Shown: positions 1 through 9,135, counted from the first letter of the stretch. The stretch is DNA of 64,000 nucleotides from Halobacillus litoralis (GCF_020524025.1 NZ_JAIVKN010000002.1:868001-932000), one strand, 5' to 3'. Translations and numbers: made by a program. Notes: generated from the letters alone by a model not told the origin.

Positions 1-1078
1 CCATATAGACGTTTTCTTCAGAGGCATTTCCTACGGTTAACTGCTCTGTACGTTCTTTTACTTTTTCCAGAACTTCATCATAGACATCCTGGTGAACGAC
101 AGCGCGCGATCCAGAGGAACACTTCTGTCCGGAGAAACCGAAAGCAGATACGATAATGGCATCTACAGCTGTCTCGATGTTCGCCTCTTTATCAACCACT
201 ACGGTATCTTTTCCGCCCATCTCCGCAATGACCTGTTTCAAGTGATTCTGACCCTCTTGAATTTCAGCTGCACGTTTAATGATCCGCGTCCCAACATCAC
301 GGGAGCCGGTGAAGGAGATTAACGCTGTTTTCGGGTGGTCGACAAGGTAGTCTCCTACTTCTCCACCGCTTCCTGGTACAAAGTTCAGAACGCCTTTTGG
401 AAGTCCGGCTTCTTCAAGAACCTCTACGAACTTCGCAGCAATCACCGGACTGTTACTCGCCGGCTTCATGACAACTGTGCTTCCTGTCACCAGTGGAGCG
501 ACTGTCGTACCTGCCATGATGGCAAAAGCGAGATTCCAAGGAGGAATAACGACAGCTACACCTGTGGATGTATAAATGTAACGGTTCTGTTCACCCGGGC
601 GGCTTTCAACTGGTTTGCCTTCTTTCAGCTCGATCATTTGACGGCCATAGTACTCAAGGAAATCAATCGCTTCTGCTGTATCTGCATCTGCTTCTTTCCA
701 TGGCTTGCCGACTTCATAAACGAGATAGGCAGAGAATTCGTGTTTGCGGCGACGGATAATATGAGCAGCACGGAACAAGAGTTCAGCGCGGGCACGCGGA
801 TCCCATTTTCTCCAATCTTCAAAAGCGGTTGCCGCGGACTGTACCGCTTTTTCAGCTAGATCAGCATTGGCTTTCGATACTGTCCCTACGACCTGCTTTG
901 TGTTGGCGGGGTTGGTAGATGTAATCGTATTGTCTGTTCGAATACGTTCTCCATCGATCAGAAGGTCATGATGCTGCCCTAGTTCTTCTTTCACTTGCTT
1001 TAATGCTTCTTCGAAAGCTTTCTTGTTCTCTTCTACTGTGAAATCTGTGAACGGTTCGTGTTTATAAGGCTGGACCAT
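1..1078 (-). CDS. pruA: L-glutamate gamma-semialdehyde (P5C) dehydrogenase, 3' end cut by window
   Basis: Oxidises 1-pyrroline-5-carboxylate/glutamate semialdehyde to glutamate with NAD+, the second step of proline breakdown. About 359 residues are visible of a family length near 515. The aldehyde dehydrogenase fold is clear: the PPWNLAFAI cofactor-binding stretch, SFTGSRDVG, the catalytic-glutamate region AEMGGKD near residue 288 and the catalytic cysteine in [11 protein letters not shown] near residue 322. The start is ATG with AAAGGGA upstream. It follows putB by 31 bases on the same strand, so the two are almost certainly one proline-catabolic operon as in putBC of Bacillus. The C-terminus lies outside the window. 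Confidence 0.95.
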   Translation of the reverse strand, partial: MVQPYKHEPFTDFTVEENKKAFEEALKQVKEELGQHHDLLIDGERIRTDNTITSTNPANTKQVVGTVSKANADLAEKAVQSAATAFEDWRKWDPRARAELLFRAAHIIRRRKHEFSAYLVYEVGKPWKEADADTAEAIDFLEYYGRQMIELKEGKPVESRPGEQNRYIYTSTGVAVVIPPWNLAFAIMAGTTVAPLVTGSTVVMKPASNSPVIAAKFVEVLEEAGLPKGVLNFVPGSGGEVGDYLVDHPKTALISFTGSRDVGTRIIKRAAEIQEGQNHLKQVIAEMGGKDTVVVDKEANIETAVDAIIVSAFGFSGQKCSSGSRAVVHQDVYDEVLEKVKERTEQLTVGNASEENVYM

Positions 1079-1109
1079 GATAAAATTCCCCTTTCTGATT
1101 TTAAAAAAT

Positions 1110-2036
1110 TTATTTACTGAAAAATCCTCTGAGTGCAAAAGCAATATTCGCGGGTCTCTCTGCAAGACGCCTCATAAAATACCCATACCAATCTTCTCCA
1201 TATGGCATATAGACGCGTACGTTATACCCTTCTTTAAGAAGGTCTTTCTGCATTTGAGTTCTCATCCCATAGAGCATTTGGAACTCAAAGCGGTCGTTTG
1301 GAATGTCATGCTCTTTTACTAACTGCTTTGTGTAATCCACAATCGCATCATCATGACTTGCAATAGCGGTATAGTTGCCATTGAGCAGGTTTTTCTTGAT
1401 CAGATGCTTCAAGTTATCATCGACCAATTTTTTCTCTGGAAAAGCAACTTTGCCTGACTCCTTATAAGCCCCTTTTACAAGACGCAGATAAGGCTGGCAG
1501 TCATTTAAATTGTCTAAATCCTCATCAGAACGATAAAGGTAGGATTGAACAACCGTACCTAAATTCGGATACTCTTTCTTTAACTCTTGATAAATTTCTA
1601 ATGTTGCTCCACATCTTGAGGAGTCTTCCATATCAATCGTAACGGTCAGGTCATGCTTTTGAGCTTCTTTTAAAATCAGCTCCATGTTTTCCATGACTAG
1701 CTCCCTGCTGATATCCAACCCCAAGGATGTTAATTTAAGAGATACTTCTGACTGTAATTGGTGGCTCGCTATCTGCTGGATGCTGCGAATGCATTCTCCC
1801 GCCCGATCCCTTGCCTCCTGCTCACAGTTTACAAACTCACCTAAGTGGTCGACAGTGACCACAAGACCTTCGTGGTTTAGCTGTTGAATTAATGGAATTG
1901 CCTGAGAGAAAGTCTCTCCTCCTACTATCTTGTCAGCCCCAAATTTAGCGCCAAAACGCTTAGCAAAGCGATCTAACAACTTGTTGTTGGAAAGGTATAA
2001 GAAAAAATTCTTACTGATGGCTTCCAAGATCACCAC
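1110..2036 (-). CDS. putB: Proline dehydrogenase (FAD-dependent)
   Basis: Oxidises L-proline to 1-pyrroline-5-carboxylate, passing electrons via FAD to the membrane quinone pool. The 308 residues match the usual length of monofunctional PutB/FadM. The C-terminal family signature is visible as [20 protein letters not shown], where the paired arginines bind the substrate carboxylate. The TIM-barrel strands ([29 protein letters not shown]) occur in order. It is the first gene of a putB-pruA operon; a cre-like site and promoter lie about 80 bases upstream, suggesting carbon catabolite repression. In halophiles proline is also a compatible solute, so this operon sets proline turnover; that role is inference. 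Confidence 0.95.
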   Translation of the reverse strand: MVILEAISKNFFLYLSNNKLLDRFAKRFGAKFGADKIVGGETFSQAIPLIQQLNHEGLVVTVDHLGEFVNCEQEARDRAGECIRSIQQIASHQLQSEVSLKLTSLGLDISRELVMENMELILKEAQKHDLTVTIDMEDSSRCGATLEIYQELKKEYPNLGTVVQSYLYRSDEDLDNLNDCQPYLRLVKGAYKESGKVAFPEKKLVDDNLKHLIKKNLLNGNYTAIASHDDAIVDYTKQLVKEHDIPNDRFEFQMLYGMRTQMQKDLLKEGYNVRVYMPYGEDWYGYFMRRLAERPANIAFALRGFFSK

Positions 2037-2113
2037 ACCCTTTCATCATTCTCCTATTGATCACCATCCGGGTCTTTTAGGTGGAATGGAAGTATTTTTT
2101 AATTCTTAAGAAA

Positions 2114-2143
2114 ATTATAACTAATAGCGTTTACATAGCACAA
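2114..2143 (-). promoter_or_regulatory. putB operon promoter with cre-like site
   Basis: On the minus strand TTGTGC (2143-2138) and a perfect TATAAT -10 (2119-2114) are 18 bases apart. The spacer contains TGTAAACGCTATTA (2135-2122), which matches the CcpA cre consensus TGWAANCGNTNNCA at all but one position. The -35 is weak. The layout suggests CcpA blocks polymerase in rich medium. Confidence 0.5.
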
Positions 2144-2292
2144 CGTGTCGAAAACACAAAGATAAGGGCTCCGTTTTATAGTTTAAACACAAAAGCGGCC
2201 GGCGCCCGTTTAGAATAGGCGTTGAGCGGGAACATTCCGTGTCATTAAAACCTAAATTCAAAAGGCCGTAGACGTAGAGGAAAAAACACAAA

Positions 2293-2324
2293 AACATCCC
2301 TTCCGTTGTTATGGAAGGGATGTT
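2293..2324 (-). terminator. rbsK terminator
   Basis: Perfect 12-bp stem (AACATCCCTTCC / GGAAGGGATGTT) with an 8-base loop, downstream of rbsK on the minus strand and followed there by a T-rich tract. The roughly 150 bases between this hairpin and the putB promoter hold no gene that I can see. Confidence 0.75.
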
Positions 2325-2401
2325 TCTTTTCATGATCCTTAGGAGGATATGTCTTTGTCCTTAAAGTTCATTTCTATCGAGGGTAAAATGATAGTGTTGT
2401 A

Positions 2402-3313
2402 CTAATTTGAACTCTTTTTCGTACTTTGTTCCATTCTCCTGTCCACATCTTTTCTATAAGGCATTCCCCCCTGTGCCCCAAACCCGGTTACGGAGAAAGA
2501 GGCCGCACAATTGGCAAAACGAATACTATCTTCTACGCCTTTTCCTTCAGCGATGGCTGTCCCAAAGGCCGCATTAAAGGTATCACCGGCACCTGTGGTA
2601 TCGACTGCTTGTACAGGAAAGGCCGGAACGAGCACCTGGCTTTTGCCGTTATGATAGCGGACACCTGCCGCCCCCTCTGTGACCAGCAGCTTACCAGGGA
2701 ACTTTTGAAGAGCATCAGACAGCTCCATTCCATTAAAAAGGACCGCTCCTTCGTGCTCATTTGGTGTGATGTAGGAAGCATAGTTGATCACCTCATCTGA
2801 TATTTTCCGCGCCGGTGCAGGATTTAATAGGAGAGGCACACCAAGCTCTTTACAAAGTTCCGCTGCATACACGACCGTTTCTTCTGGTACTTCCTGCTGG
2901 ATCATTACAAGGTCACAGGTCCGTAGTAAAGCCACGGATTCTTTAACGTAATCAGGCGTTACACCATCATTGGCCCCTTTGACGACAATAATGCTGTTAT
3001 CCCCCTCGGCCAGAGTAATATGTGCTGTACCGGTTTCTACACCTGTCACCCGATCCACATAATCGGTGTTCACACCATTCCGTTTAAAATTCTCCAGGAT
3101 TTCAGCACCATAAGGGTCATCTCCGACACAGCCAATCATATGAACGTCCGCTCCCACTCTGGCAGCTGCAACAGCCTGATTCGCCCCTTTCCCTCCTGGT
3201 ACAGTCTTAAATGATTCACCAAGTACGGTTTCACCCGCGTTTGGACGCTTTGTTGAAGTGACAACAAGATCCATCGATGAACTGCCGATGACGGCCACTT
3301 TCGCTTTCTCCAT
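2402..3313 (-). CDS. rbsK: Ribokinase (PfkB family)
   Basis: Phosphorylates D-ribose to ribose 5-phosphate. Of about 303 residues, the N-terminal substrate region MDLVVTSTKRPNAGETVLG, the first PfkB signature GGKGANQAVAAARVG and the second signature DTTGAGDTFNAAFGTA with its catalytic aspartate are all typical of RbsK. An ATG three codons upstream (3322) directly abuts the AAAGGA ribosome site, so the internal ATG at 3313 with about 9 bases of spacing is preferred. No rbs transporter genes adjoin it; it stands alone between two terminators, so it may serve salvage of ribose brought in elsewhere. Other PfkB sugars cannot be excluded, but RbsK fits best. Confidence 0.88.
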   Translation of the reverse strand: MEKAKVAVIGSSSMDLVVTSTKRPNAGETVLGESFKTVPGGKGANQAVAAARVGADVHMIGCVGDDPYGAEILENFKRNGVNTDYVDRVTGVETGTAHITLAEGDNSIIVVKGANDGVTPDYVKESVALLRTCDLVMIQQEVPEETVVYAAELCKELGVPLLLNPAPARKISDEVINYASYITPNEHEGAVLFNGMELSDALQKFPGKLLVTEGAAGVRYHNGKSQVLVPAFPVQAVDTTGAGDTFNAAFGTAIAEGKGVEDSIRFANCAASFSVTGFGAQGGMPYRKDVDRRMEQSTKKSSN

Positions 3314-3354
3314 TGTTTTCATTCCTTTCCCATTCCCCTGTCTATTTATCGTTA

Positions 3355-3378
3355 GAAAAACCCGTCAAAAAGACGGGT
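3355..3378 (-). terminator. usp terminator
   Basis: Stem ACCCGTC / GACGGGT (3360-3366 with 3372-3378) with a five-A loop, followed on the minus strand by TTTTTC. It lies between the universal stress gene and rbsK, separating the two transcripts. Confidence 0.75.
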
Positions 3379-3387
3379 CCATTCACT

Positions 3388-3822
3388 TTATTTCATAATT
3401 AAAACCGGACAGGACGCATGCTGGACTACATTATTGCTGACACTTCCGAGAAATAACTGTTTTACGTTCCCAAAACCGCGGCTGCCTACAATAATTAAAT
3501 CAACCGCCTTTTTCTTGGCATAAGCACAAATACTTAAACCAGGATTTTCTTCCACGTTACTCACAACCACTTCTGTAACAACATCCACACCCGGTGATTC
3601 CATCTGTTCTTTCAACACCTGCATTTCAGAGCGAAATCGGTCGGCCATCTCTTTTCCGATACTGCGCGAGACTGCGGCATTGGTCGCAGGTCCGGTAGGT
3701 TTAACAACAGATAAAATATAGATTTCTCTTTCAGGGGACTCACAAGCCTGATTTTTCGCTTCATAGACTGCCTCTCTGCTCAAATCGCTGCCGTCATAAG
3801 CGACAAGGATGCGCTTTGTCAT
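3388..3822 (-). CDS. Universal stress protein UspA family
   Basis: Cytoplasmic 144-residue single Usp domain. It starts with ILVAYDGSDLSREAV and ends with the ATP-binding signature GSRGFGNVKQLFLGS followed by NNVVQHASCPVLIMK, the G-2x-G-9x-G(S/T) pattern of the ATP-binding subgroup. Such proteins bind ATP as dimers and support survival of starvation or stress; the partner is not predictable from sequence. It is monocistronic, with a terminator directly downstream and a cre-like sequence about 50 bases upstream of the start. Confidence 0.93.
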   Translation of the reverse strand: MTKRILVAYDGSDLSREAVYEAKNQACESPEREIYILSVVKPTGPATNAAVSRSIGKEMADRFRSEMQVLKEQMESPGVDVVTEVVVSNVEENPGLSICAYAKKKAVDLIIVGSRGFGNVKQLFLGSVSNNVVQHASCPVLIMK

Positions 3823-3872
3823 AAAGAAACCCTCCTGAATAAAGTGGTCTTTCCACCTCTATTTTATCATAA

Positions 3873-3886
3873 TGAAAGCGTTCCCT
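3873..3886 (-). promoter_or_regulatory. Possible cre site upstream of usp
   Basis: TGAAAGCGTTCCCT matches 13 of 14 positions of the CcpA operator consensus, lying 51-64 bases upstream of the usp start. No convincing -35/-10 pair fixes its position relative to a promoter, so this is tentative. Confidence 0.35.
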
Positions 3887-3930
3887 TAATGGTTGGACTT
3901 ATGTTTATTCCATTATTTGTTCATCATCGT

Positions 3931-3946
3931 TGTTTCACGTGAAACA
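3931..3946. other. parS: parS site (ParB/Spo0J binding)
   Basis: TGTTTCACGTGAAACA is a perfect 16-bp palindrome identical to the B. subtilis parS consensus. It sits in the intergenic region between usp and des. ParB loads on such sites as a CTP-dependent clamp and recruits SMC. Most parS sites in Bacillaceae lie in the origin-proximal part of the chromosome. Confidence 0.92.
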
Positions 3947-3976
3947 ATAATACCTCCTAAGAATAGACAAACACCC

Positions 3977-3990
3977 ATGACAAGTGTCAT
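3977..3990 (+). promoter_or_regulatory. Candidate DesR operator upstream of des
   Basis: ATGACAAGTGTCAT has perfect 6-base arms around a 2-base centre and is followed by a further half-site-like ATGAC (3995-3999). It ends 87 bases before the des start. In B. subtilis phosphorylated DesR binds tandem sites just upstream of the des promoter, so position and symmetry fit; I do not assert sequence identity to the known sites. Confidence 0.45.
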
Positions 3991-4077
3991 ATAGATGACC
4001 TGACGTTTGTGTCTTATAAAATTCTCCCTTTTCACCTATCATAACTAATATGAACAAACGTGAAGGAGTCGTTTTTA

Positions 4078-5130
4078 ATGAACAAAGAGAAACAAAAAGA
4101 GCTGAAGAAAAGCGTATCAACCTATGCGAAGCCTGACACAGCTGCAGGCGTCCGCCAGTTAATGAATACAATTGTACCCTTTGTTCTTTTGTGGTACCTG
4201 GCTTATGTAAGCTTATCCGTGTCTGTTTGGTTAGCCGTCCCTGCTGCCATGCTCGCTGGAGGGTTTGTCATTCGAATGTTTATTATTTTCCATGACTGTA
4301 CACACTCTTCCTTTTTGAAAAGTCAAAAAGCCAACCGTATGATTGGGACCATTACCGGAATCATAACGTTGTTTCCGTTTGATAAATGGAAGAGAAGTCA
4401 CTCCATTCATCACGCTACAAGCGGTAATTTAGACAAACGTGGAACGGGTGATATCTGGGTGATGACGGTCGATGAATACGTGCAGGCCTCTTTCAAAGAA
4501 CGTATGGCCTATCGTATATATCGAAATCCACTTGTCATGTTCGGCCTTGGTCCGATTTATTTATTCCTTGTATCAAACCGGTTCAATCGTAAAGGCGCCA
4601 AACGTAAGGAACGCATCAACACATATGTAACAAACGCTGCCGTGGCTGTAATCTACAGTGCATTGATCTGGGCGATTGGATGGGAAGCTTTCTTAATCAT
4701 TCAAATTCCGATCCTATACGTTTCTGGAATTCTTGGCATCTGGCTCTTTTACGTCCAGCACCAATTCGAAGACTCCTATTTTGAGGATGAATCAGAATGG
4801 GACTTTGTAAAAGCAGCCGTTGACGGAAGCTCCTATTATAAACTTCCGAAACTGCTCCAGTGGGTGTCAGGAAACATTGGATTCCACCATGTTCACCACC
4901 TAAGCCCAAGGGTTCCAAACTATATGCTGGAAAAGGCGCACAACGAAACACCGCCCCTTCAGCATGCAACAACGATTACACTGGCGACAAGCCTGGAATC
5001 GGTCCGCTTCCGTTTGTACGACACAGAAAATAAAACCTTCGTTTCATTTAAAGAAGTAAAGCCCTTATTAAAAAAGAAACGATTGTCTATGCTGGAAAAT
5101 AACCAGCCGACTTTACAAAATGAGCGATGA
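4078..5130 (+). CDS. des: Acyl-lipid desaturase
   Basis: Membrane di-iron desaturase that introduces a cis double bond into phospholipid acyl chains, restoring fluidity on cold shock. The 350 residues compare well with the 352 of B. subtilis Des. The three histidine boxes are HDCTH (72-76), HSIHH (108-112) and HHVHH (270-274), with hydrophobic segments around residues 25-65 and 180-220. The ATG at 4078 follows AAGGAG by 9 bases; an in-frame GTG at 4060 lies upstream of that ribosome site and is rejected. The next two genes encode a DesK/DesR pair, so it is probably activated by phosphorylated DesR through the upstream dyad. A strong terminator separates it from desK. Confidence 0.95.
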   Translation: MNKEKQKELKKSVSTYAKPDTAAGVRQLMNTIVPFVLLWYLAYVSLSVSVWLAVPAAMLAGGFVIRMFIIFHDCTHSSFLKSQKANRMIGTITGIITLFPFDKWKRSHSIHHATSGNLDKRGTGDIWVMTVDEYVQASFKERMAYRIYRNPLVMFGLGPIYLFLVSNRFNRKGAKRKERINTYVTNAAVAVIYSALIWAIGWEAFLIIQIPILYVSGILGIWLFYVQHQFEDSYFEDESEWDFVKAAVDGSSYYKLPKLLQWVSGNIGFHHVHHLSPRVPNYMLEKAHNETPPLQHATTITLATSLESVRFRLYDTENKTFVSFKEVKPLLKKKRLSMLENNQPTLQNER

Positions 5131-5131
5131 G

Positions 5132-5161
5132 AAAAAGTCCATTCTGATGAATGGACTTTTT
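5132..5161 (+). terminator. des terminator / attenuator before desK
   Basis: Near-perfect 12-bp stem (AAAAAGTCCATT / AATGGACTTTTT) with a 6-base loop and T-run, immediately after the des stop codon. It should keep desKR expression lower than des, as reported for the homologous Bacillus locus. Confidence 0.85.
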
Positions 5162-5222
5162 TCCATGATGACAGGGAACTTTTTTTCCCATATCCTTAAG
5201 AAAAGAACAGGAGGTGCCGCCC

Positions 5223-6359
5223 ATGCAGAACTGGTATCATATCATTCCAAAAAATACAGGACTCAGCATTTATGTATGGATTATTTTTTGTCTGCTTCCC
5301 TTCTTTTTTATTTTCCGATCATCCTCGATGTATGAAATGATGATCGGCATTCTCATGACTTTGATTTTCTTTCTATCCTACCGGCTCTCCTTTATCTCCA
5401 ACAGCCGGATGGTGTATTTATGGGTCAGCGTAGAGATGGCCATCAGTCTGACGATGACCGTTTTATTTGGATACATTTATTTCGCCTTGTTCCTGGCATT
5501 TTTTATTGGGAATATCAGACATTACGGTGGATTTTTATCCCTTTATATTGTCCATTTAACCACAACGTTAATTGCCATTACGATGACGTTCATTCATCAA
5601 ATTGATTCTTTATTTCCCAATCTTCCGTTTATCATCATTACGGTGATCGGTGTCATCCTTCTGCCATTTACCGTTCGGTACAGAAATCAGCAGCAGCAGC
5701 TCGAAGACAAGCTGGAAGATGCCAATGAACGAATCTCCCAATTGATGGTGATTGAAGAGCGCGAACGAATTGCCAGAGACCTGCATGATACACTCGGGCA
5801 GAAGCTCTCCATGATTGGATTGAAGAGTGATTTAGCCGGGAAGCTGATCCCCGTTAAACCGGAGAAAGCAAGGCAGGAAATCGATGATATCAGAACGACT
5901 GCGAGAACCGCTTTGAAGGAAGTAAGGGAAATGGTATCGAATATGAGAGGTACGAAGCTTGAAGATGAACTCATACGCATTCAGCAGATTATTGAAGCGG
6001 CCGAAATGGACTTTTACTATGAAGGAGATCCTCAGTTAACAAACACGCCTCTGCTCGTCGAAAACGTGCTTAGTATGTGTTTGAAAGAAGCCGCCACCAA
6101 TATTGTTAAGCACAGCGAAGCTTCATCCTGTCATGTATCTATCCAACAGTGCCCGACGGAAATCCTTGTCTCTATTGAAGATGACGGAAAAGGAATTCCT
6201 GAATCGATCGAGCCCTTTAAAGGCAACGGTCTGCAGGGAATGCGGGAACGATTGGAATTTGTGAATGGACGGATGGAATTGGAAAGCAGCGGAGGAACAA
6301 AACTGAAGCTGCATGTACCGAATGTGATTAAGAATAAAGAAAAGGAGGACAGCCAATGA
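5223..6359 (+). CDS. desK: Membrane thermosensor histidine kinase DesK
   Basis: Senses membrane order and phosphorylates or dephosphorylates DesR. Residues 1-150 form about five membrane segments, followed by a coiled-coil linker (QQQLEDKLEDANERISQL) and the HisKA_3 box RERIARDLHDTLGQKLSMIG with phospho-acceptor His188, the same number as in B. subtilis DesK. The HATPase domain shows CLKEAATNIVKHS (N-box), DDGKGIPE (G1) and GNGLQGMRERLEF (G2). The start is ATG 5223, 8 bases after AGGAGG; an in-frame GTG at 5214 overlaps the ribosome site. It overlaps desR by ATGA, so the two are translationally coupled. Confidence 0.95.
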   Translation: MQNWYHIIPKNTGLSIYVWIIFCLLPFFFIFRSSSMYEMMIGILMTLIFFLSYRLSFISNSRMVYLWVSVEMAISLTMTVLFGYIYFALFLAFFIGNIRHYGGFLSLYIVHLTTTLIAITMTFIHQIDSLFPNLPFIIITVIGVILLPFTVRYRNQQQQLEDKLEDANERISQLMVIEERERIARDLHDTLGQKLSMIGLKSDLAGKLIPVKPEKARQEIDDIRTTARTALKEVREMVSNMRGTKLEDELIRIQQIIEAAEMDFYYEGDPQLTNTPLLVENVLSMCLKEAATNIVKHSEASSCHVSIQQCPTEILVSIEDDGKGIPESIEPFKGNGLQGMRERLEFVNGRMELESSGGTKLKLHVPNVIKNKEKEDSQ

Positions 6360-6967
6360 TTCGAATTGTCATAGCCGAAGACCAGCGGATGCTGCTCGGT
6401 GCCCTGGGTGCTTTACTGGACCTGGAAGATGGCATGGAAGTCGTCGGCAAAGCAAACAACGGACAAGAAGCCTGCGATCTGGTTCGCGAGTTAAAGCCGG
6501 ATATCTGCATTATGGATATTGAGATGCCGGTGAAAGATGGTCTGGATGCAGCCGAAGAGCTTTATGATGAACCGTGTAAAGTCATTATCTTAACCACCTT
6601 TGCCCGCCCCGGCTACTTTGATCGTGCAAGAAGGGCCGGAGTCAGCGGTTATCTGTTGAAGGACAGCCCGAGTGAGGATCTTGCCACGGCGATACGAAAG
6701 ATTATGGACGGGCAGCGGATCTTTGACCCTGAACTGGTCGACCTTGCCTTCACACAGCAAAACCCGCTGACAGAACGCGAGCGTGAAGTGATTCAGTTGA
6801 TGGCTGATGGGAAGAATACCAAGGATATCTCTCAGGAACTTTTTATTACACCCGGAACGGTTCGAAACTATGTGTCTGTCATCCTGGAAAAGCTCGAAGT
6901 AAGCAACCGTATCGAAGCGATTTCCAGATTTAAAGAAAAAGGATGGTATAAGCGCCCCGGATCCTAG
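6356..6967 (+). CDS. desR: NarL-type response regulator DesR
   Basis: Cytoplasmic activator of des. The 203 residues comprise a receiver domain (IAEDQRMLLGALGALLDLED, phospho-acceptor Asp54 in CIMDIEMP, switch Thr in ILTTFARPGYF, Lys in YLLKDSPSED) and a LuxR-type helix-turn-helix (NPLTEREREVIQLMADGKNT ... GTVRNYVSVILEKLEV). Residue-level resemblance to B. subtilis DesR is strong, including the Asp number. It is coupled to desK by a 4-base overlap and followed by a terminator that probably also serves the convergent MFS gene. Confidence 0.95.
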   Translation: MIRIVIAEDQRMLLGALGALLDLEDGMEVVGKANNGQEACDLVRELKPDICIMDIEMPVKDGLDAAEELYDEPCKVIILTTFARPGYFDRARRAGVSGYLLKDSPSEDLATAIRKIMDGQRIFDPELVDLAFTQQNPLTEREREVIQLMADGKNTKDISQELFITPGTVRNYVSVILEKLEVSNRIEAISRFKEKGWYKRPGS

Positions 6968-6983
6968 TGGAAGGGGACCATCC

Positions 6984-7020
6984 AAAAGCCTCCATCCCAT
7001 TATGGGGGCTTTTTATTTTT
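6984..7020. terminator. Bidirectional terminator between desR and MFS gene
   Basis: Stem AAAAGCCTCCA / TGGGGGCTTTT with one G-U pair and an 8-base loop, flanked by A- and T-runs so that it can stop both desR (plus) and the MFS gene (minus). Confidence 0.8.
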
Positions 7021-7024
7021 GCTG

Positions 7025-8284
7025 TTAATCCAGCTCACGGAGTTCTTTAAATCTCATAAACGCAAACATGGAATACAAAGTAAGGAGAGAGGCTCCAATG
7101 GCCATGATGTGATGAATCGATACACCCATGGCTAGAACAGCAGAAGTGATTGCAAAACTGACAGGAATCAACCCCATGGATGCTAATGAAACAAGTCCCA
7201 TCACCCGTCCGAGCATTTCCTCCTCAACGAGACTCTGCAGAGCAGCGATAAAAGGGATGTTGCACATAGACAGGGATATTCCGAACAAACTGAGACAAAC
7301 AATACTCAGCCACAGTTCTGTTGTAAAACTTAAAGCAACAAAAGACACCCCGCCGAAAATTAGAGAAAGCAGACTTACCCGGCCGCGGTTGTGTTTGATA
7401 TTCAACACTCCGACAACTACAGAACCAATCAGCATTCCGACCGCCATTCCCGACTCAAGAAAACTAAAATCAAGAGCTGATCCTTCCAGCTGTTTTTTCA
7501 CAAACAGCGGCAGACCCATTGTCATCGGTCCTACGATAAATAGATTTATAAATATCGTCGTAGCAATGATTAGCGTAATCACCCGGGAACCCTTTACATA
7601 CACCAGCCCTTCCTTGAACGTATCCCAGAACTTCTCCTGACCCTTTGAGTTATCGACCTTCGCCGGAGTACGCATTAAAAAGATAAGGAGACTTGCAATG
7701 ACCAGCATGACGGCGGTAGTGATAAATACAATTTGATAGTTACCAAAGGCTATAATCGCCGCCGCTATCATAGGTGCCAGAATAAAAGAGGCCTGGTTCG
7801 TCATTTGAATAATCGAATTCCCCCTGGTCAACTGCTCCTTATCAATAATCGATGGAATAACCGCACTCTCAGCCGCCCAGAAAAAAGCATCCAGAATTCC
7901 AAAAAGAAAAGCGAATAAAACAAATGTCCATAACGTAATCCCGCCGAGAAAGAACCAAACGACAAGACCAACTAAAAGCAGCCCACGGATGAAATCAGAT
8001 AAAAACATAATTTTTGTCTTACTGTAACGATCGGCAACCGTTCCACTAATCATCATAAATAATAAGCGCGGGATGCTCGAGGCAATATATAGAATCCCTA
8101 ACGACGCTTCTAAACCGAGGACATTGACGACATACCAGCTTTCTGAAAATAAGAAGAAAGAAATCCCAAAGCTTGAAAGCAGGGCCGCTCCCCATAGAAG
8201 CAGAAAGTTTTTATTTTTAAACAGGGACGACTGTTCCCCCAGCTCATTCTCCAACCTTTGTACCGCACCATCTCTAACCGCCAT
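7025..8284 (-). CDS. MFS transporter, macrolide-efflux-like (MFS_3)
   Basis: Twelve-helix proton-coupled exporter of about 419 residues. The MFS motif A is seen as GTVADRYSKTK in the loop after helix 2, followed by regularly spaced hydrophobic helices to the C-terminal FMRFKELRELD. The overall pattern (FLLLWGAALLSSFGISFFLF start, DAFFWAAESAVIPSIID in helix 4-5) is that of the MefA/EntS-like group; the substrate cannot be predicted. The GTG at 8293 falls inside the GAAGGTG ribosome site, so ATG 8284, 8 bases further, is taken as start. It is monocistronic and convergent with desR. Confidence 0.88.
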   Translation of the reverse strand: MAVRDGAVQRLENELGEQSSLFKNKNFLLLWGAALLSSFGISFFLFSESWYVVNVLGLEASLGILYIASSIPRLLFMMISGTVADRYSKTKIMFLSDFIRGLLLVGLVVWFFLGGITLWTFVLFAFLFGILDAFFWAAESAVIPSIIDKEQLTRGNSIIQMTNQASFILAPMIAAAIIAFGNYQIVFITTAVMLVIASLLIFLMRTPAKVDNSKGQEKFWDTFKEGLVYVKGSRVITLIIATTIFINLFIVGPMTMGLPLFVKKQLEGSALDFSFLESGMAVGMLIGSVVVGVLNIKHNRGRVSLLSLIFGGVSFVALSFTTELWLSIVCLSLFGISLSMCNIPFIAALQSLVEEEMLGRVMGLVSLASMGLIPVSFAITSAVLAMGVSIHHIMAIGASLLTLYSMFAFMRFKELRELD

Positions 8285-8668
8285 TCCACTCACACCTTCT
8301 TTGTTTTTGTTAATCTAAGTGTATAAAAATGTAAAACAAAGCGCGATATCCCGAAGAATGAACTTATCTCCGCCTCGAGTTGGATTTTATCTGCTGGTTC
8401 TTTTAAAACTCGAAGGTGACTTTGAGATAAGGCCCCAGGGGGCGTGGAAGGATTTGCTTTCCGATCTACATGATAAAGGGTCGTTCGTTGCAGGCTATAG
8501 ATATGCCGAACTTAATCGTCCCTTTTTCACTAAACATGCTTCCCCCTTCCCATCCTAAAAAGTATGTAAGAAGAAACAATATCTGCAGCGTATAACTTAT
8601 AGCATTATTACTATTAAGATTCGTATGGTGCCGGGCAATTTCGAGCCCCTCACAAACATATGAGGGTT
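8285..8668. other. Intergenic stretch without recognisable gene
   Basis: Between the MFS gene and repeat copy A. I see no ORF with a ribosome site, no RNA signature and no clear promoter; short ORFs here look like chance. Confidence 0.5.
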
Positions 8669-8775
8669 GGGAAAACGGGGAGGCTCCTGTGGGATGAACA
8701 TGATCGGCGGGATCCCGGAAGGCGAAAAGCCTGAGGAAGCTCACTACATGCCCGCGGAAAGCAAGTCGTTTTCCC
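8669..8775. repeat. Dispersed imperfect-palindrome repeat, copy A
   Basis: Ends are the inverted repeat GGGAAAACG (8669-8677) / CGTTTTCCC (8767-8775). Inside are GGAGGCTCCTGTGGG, a hairpin AGGC-GAAAA-GCCT (8720-8732) and CCCGCGGAAAGC. It is homologous to copies B and C, with paired base changes in the stems. It is intergenic, with no coding capacity. Confidence 0.8.
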
Positions 8776-8954
8776 GGCCACCATATTACCGCCAAAATCT
8801 CGAAATCAGGTCTTACAAGACCACACATCTATTTGGGCGTATTTTTTTATGGAATTTTGTCGAATACTAAGAACTTACCTTATTTCTGTTGTATAGAATC
8901 ATCAAATTTGTTAATATTTTTATAACTAAATAATTTCTTATTTCAAATTTTTTT

Positions 8955-9135
8955 GAAGTAAGGGTAGAGGTGCAATGACAAGAGTAGATTGGTGGAGGAG
9001 AATGAGCTCCTTTGAAACCAGTCGAAAGGGGAAATTGCCGAAGCTTAAGGAACCTCATGTTCCTGACGCTGGGTCTGTGGCTGAACAAGCGCAGGACTGT
9101 CATATAGGAAACTATATGGAGGGCTATCTTACGCA
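8955..9135 (+). ncRNA. Lysine riboswitch (L box)
   Basis: Shows the conserved core elements in order: GGTAGAGGTGC near the 5' end, AAGAGTA, GAAAGGGGAA followed by GCCGAAG, CTGGGTCTG, GGCTGAAC, ACTGTCATA and GGAGGGCTATC at the 3' side closing the basal P1 helix. It is followed by a terminator and then dapA, a lysine-pathway gene. Lysine binding is expected to favour the terminator and switch the gene off. Confidence 0.93.
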
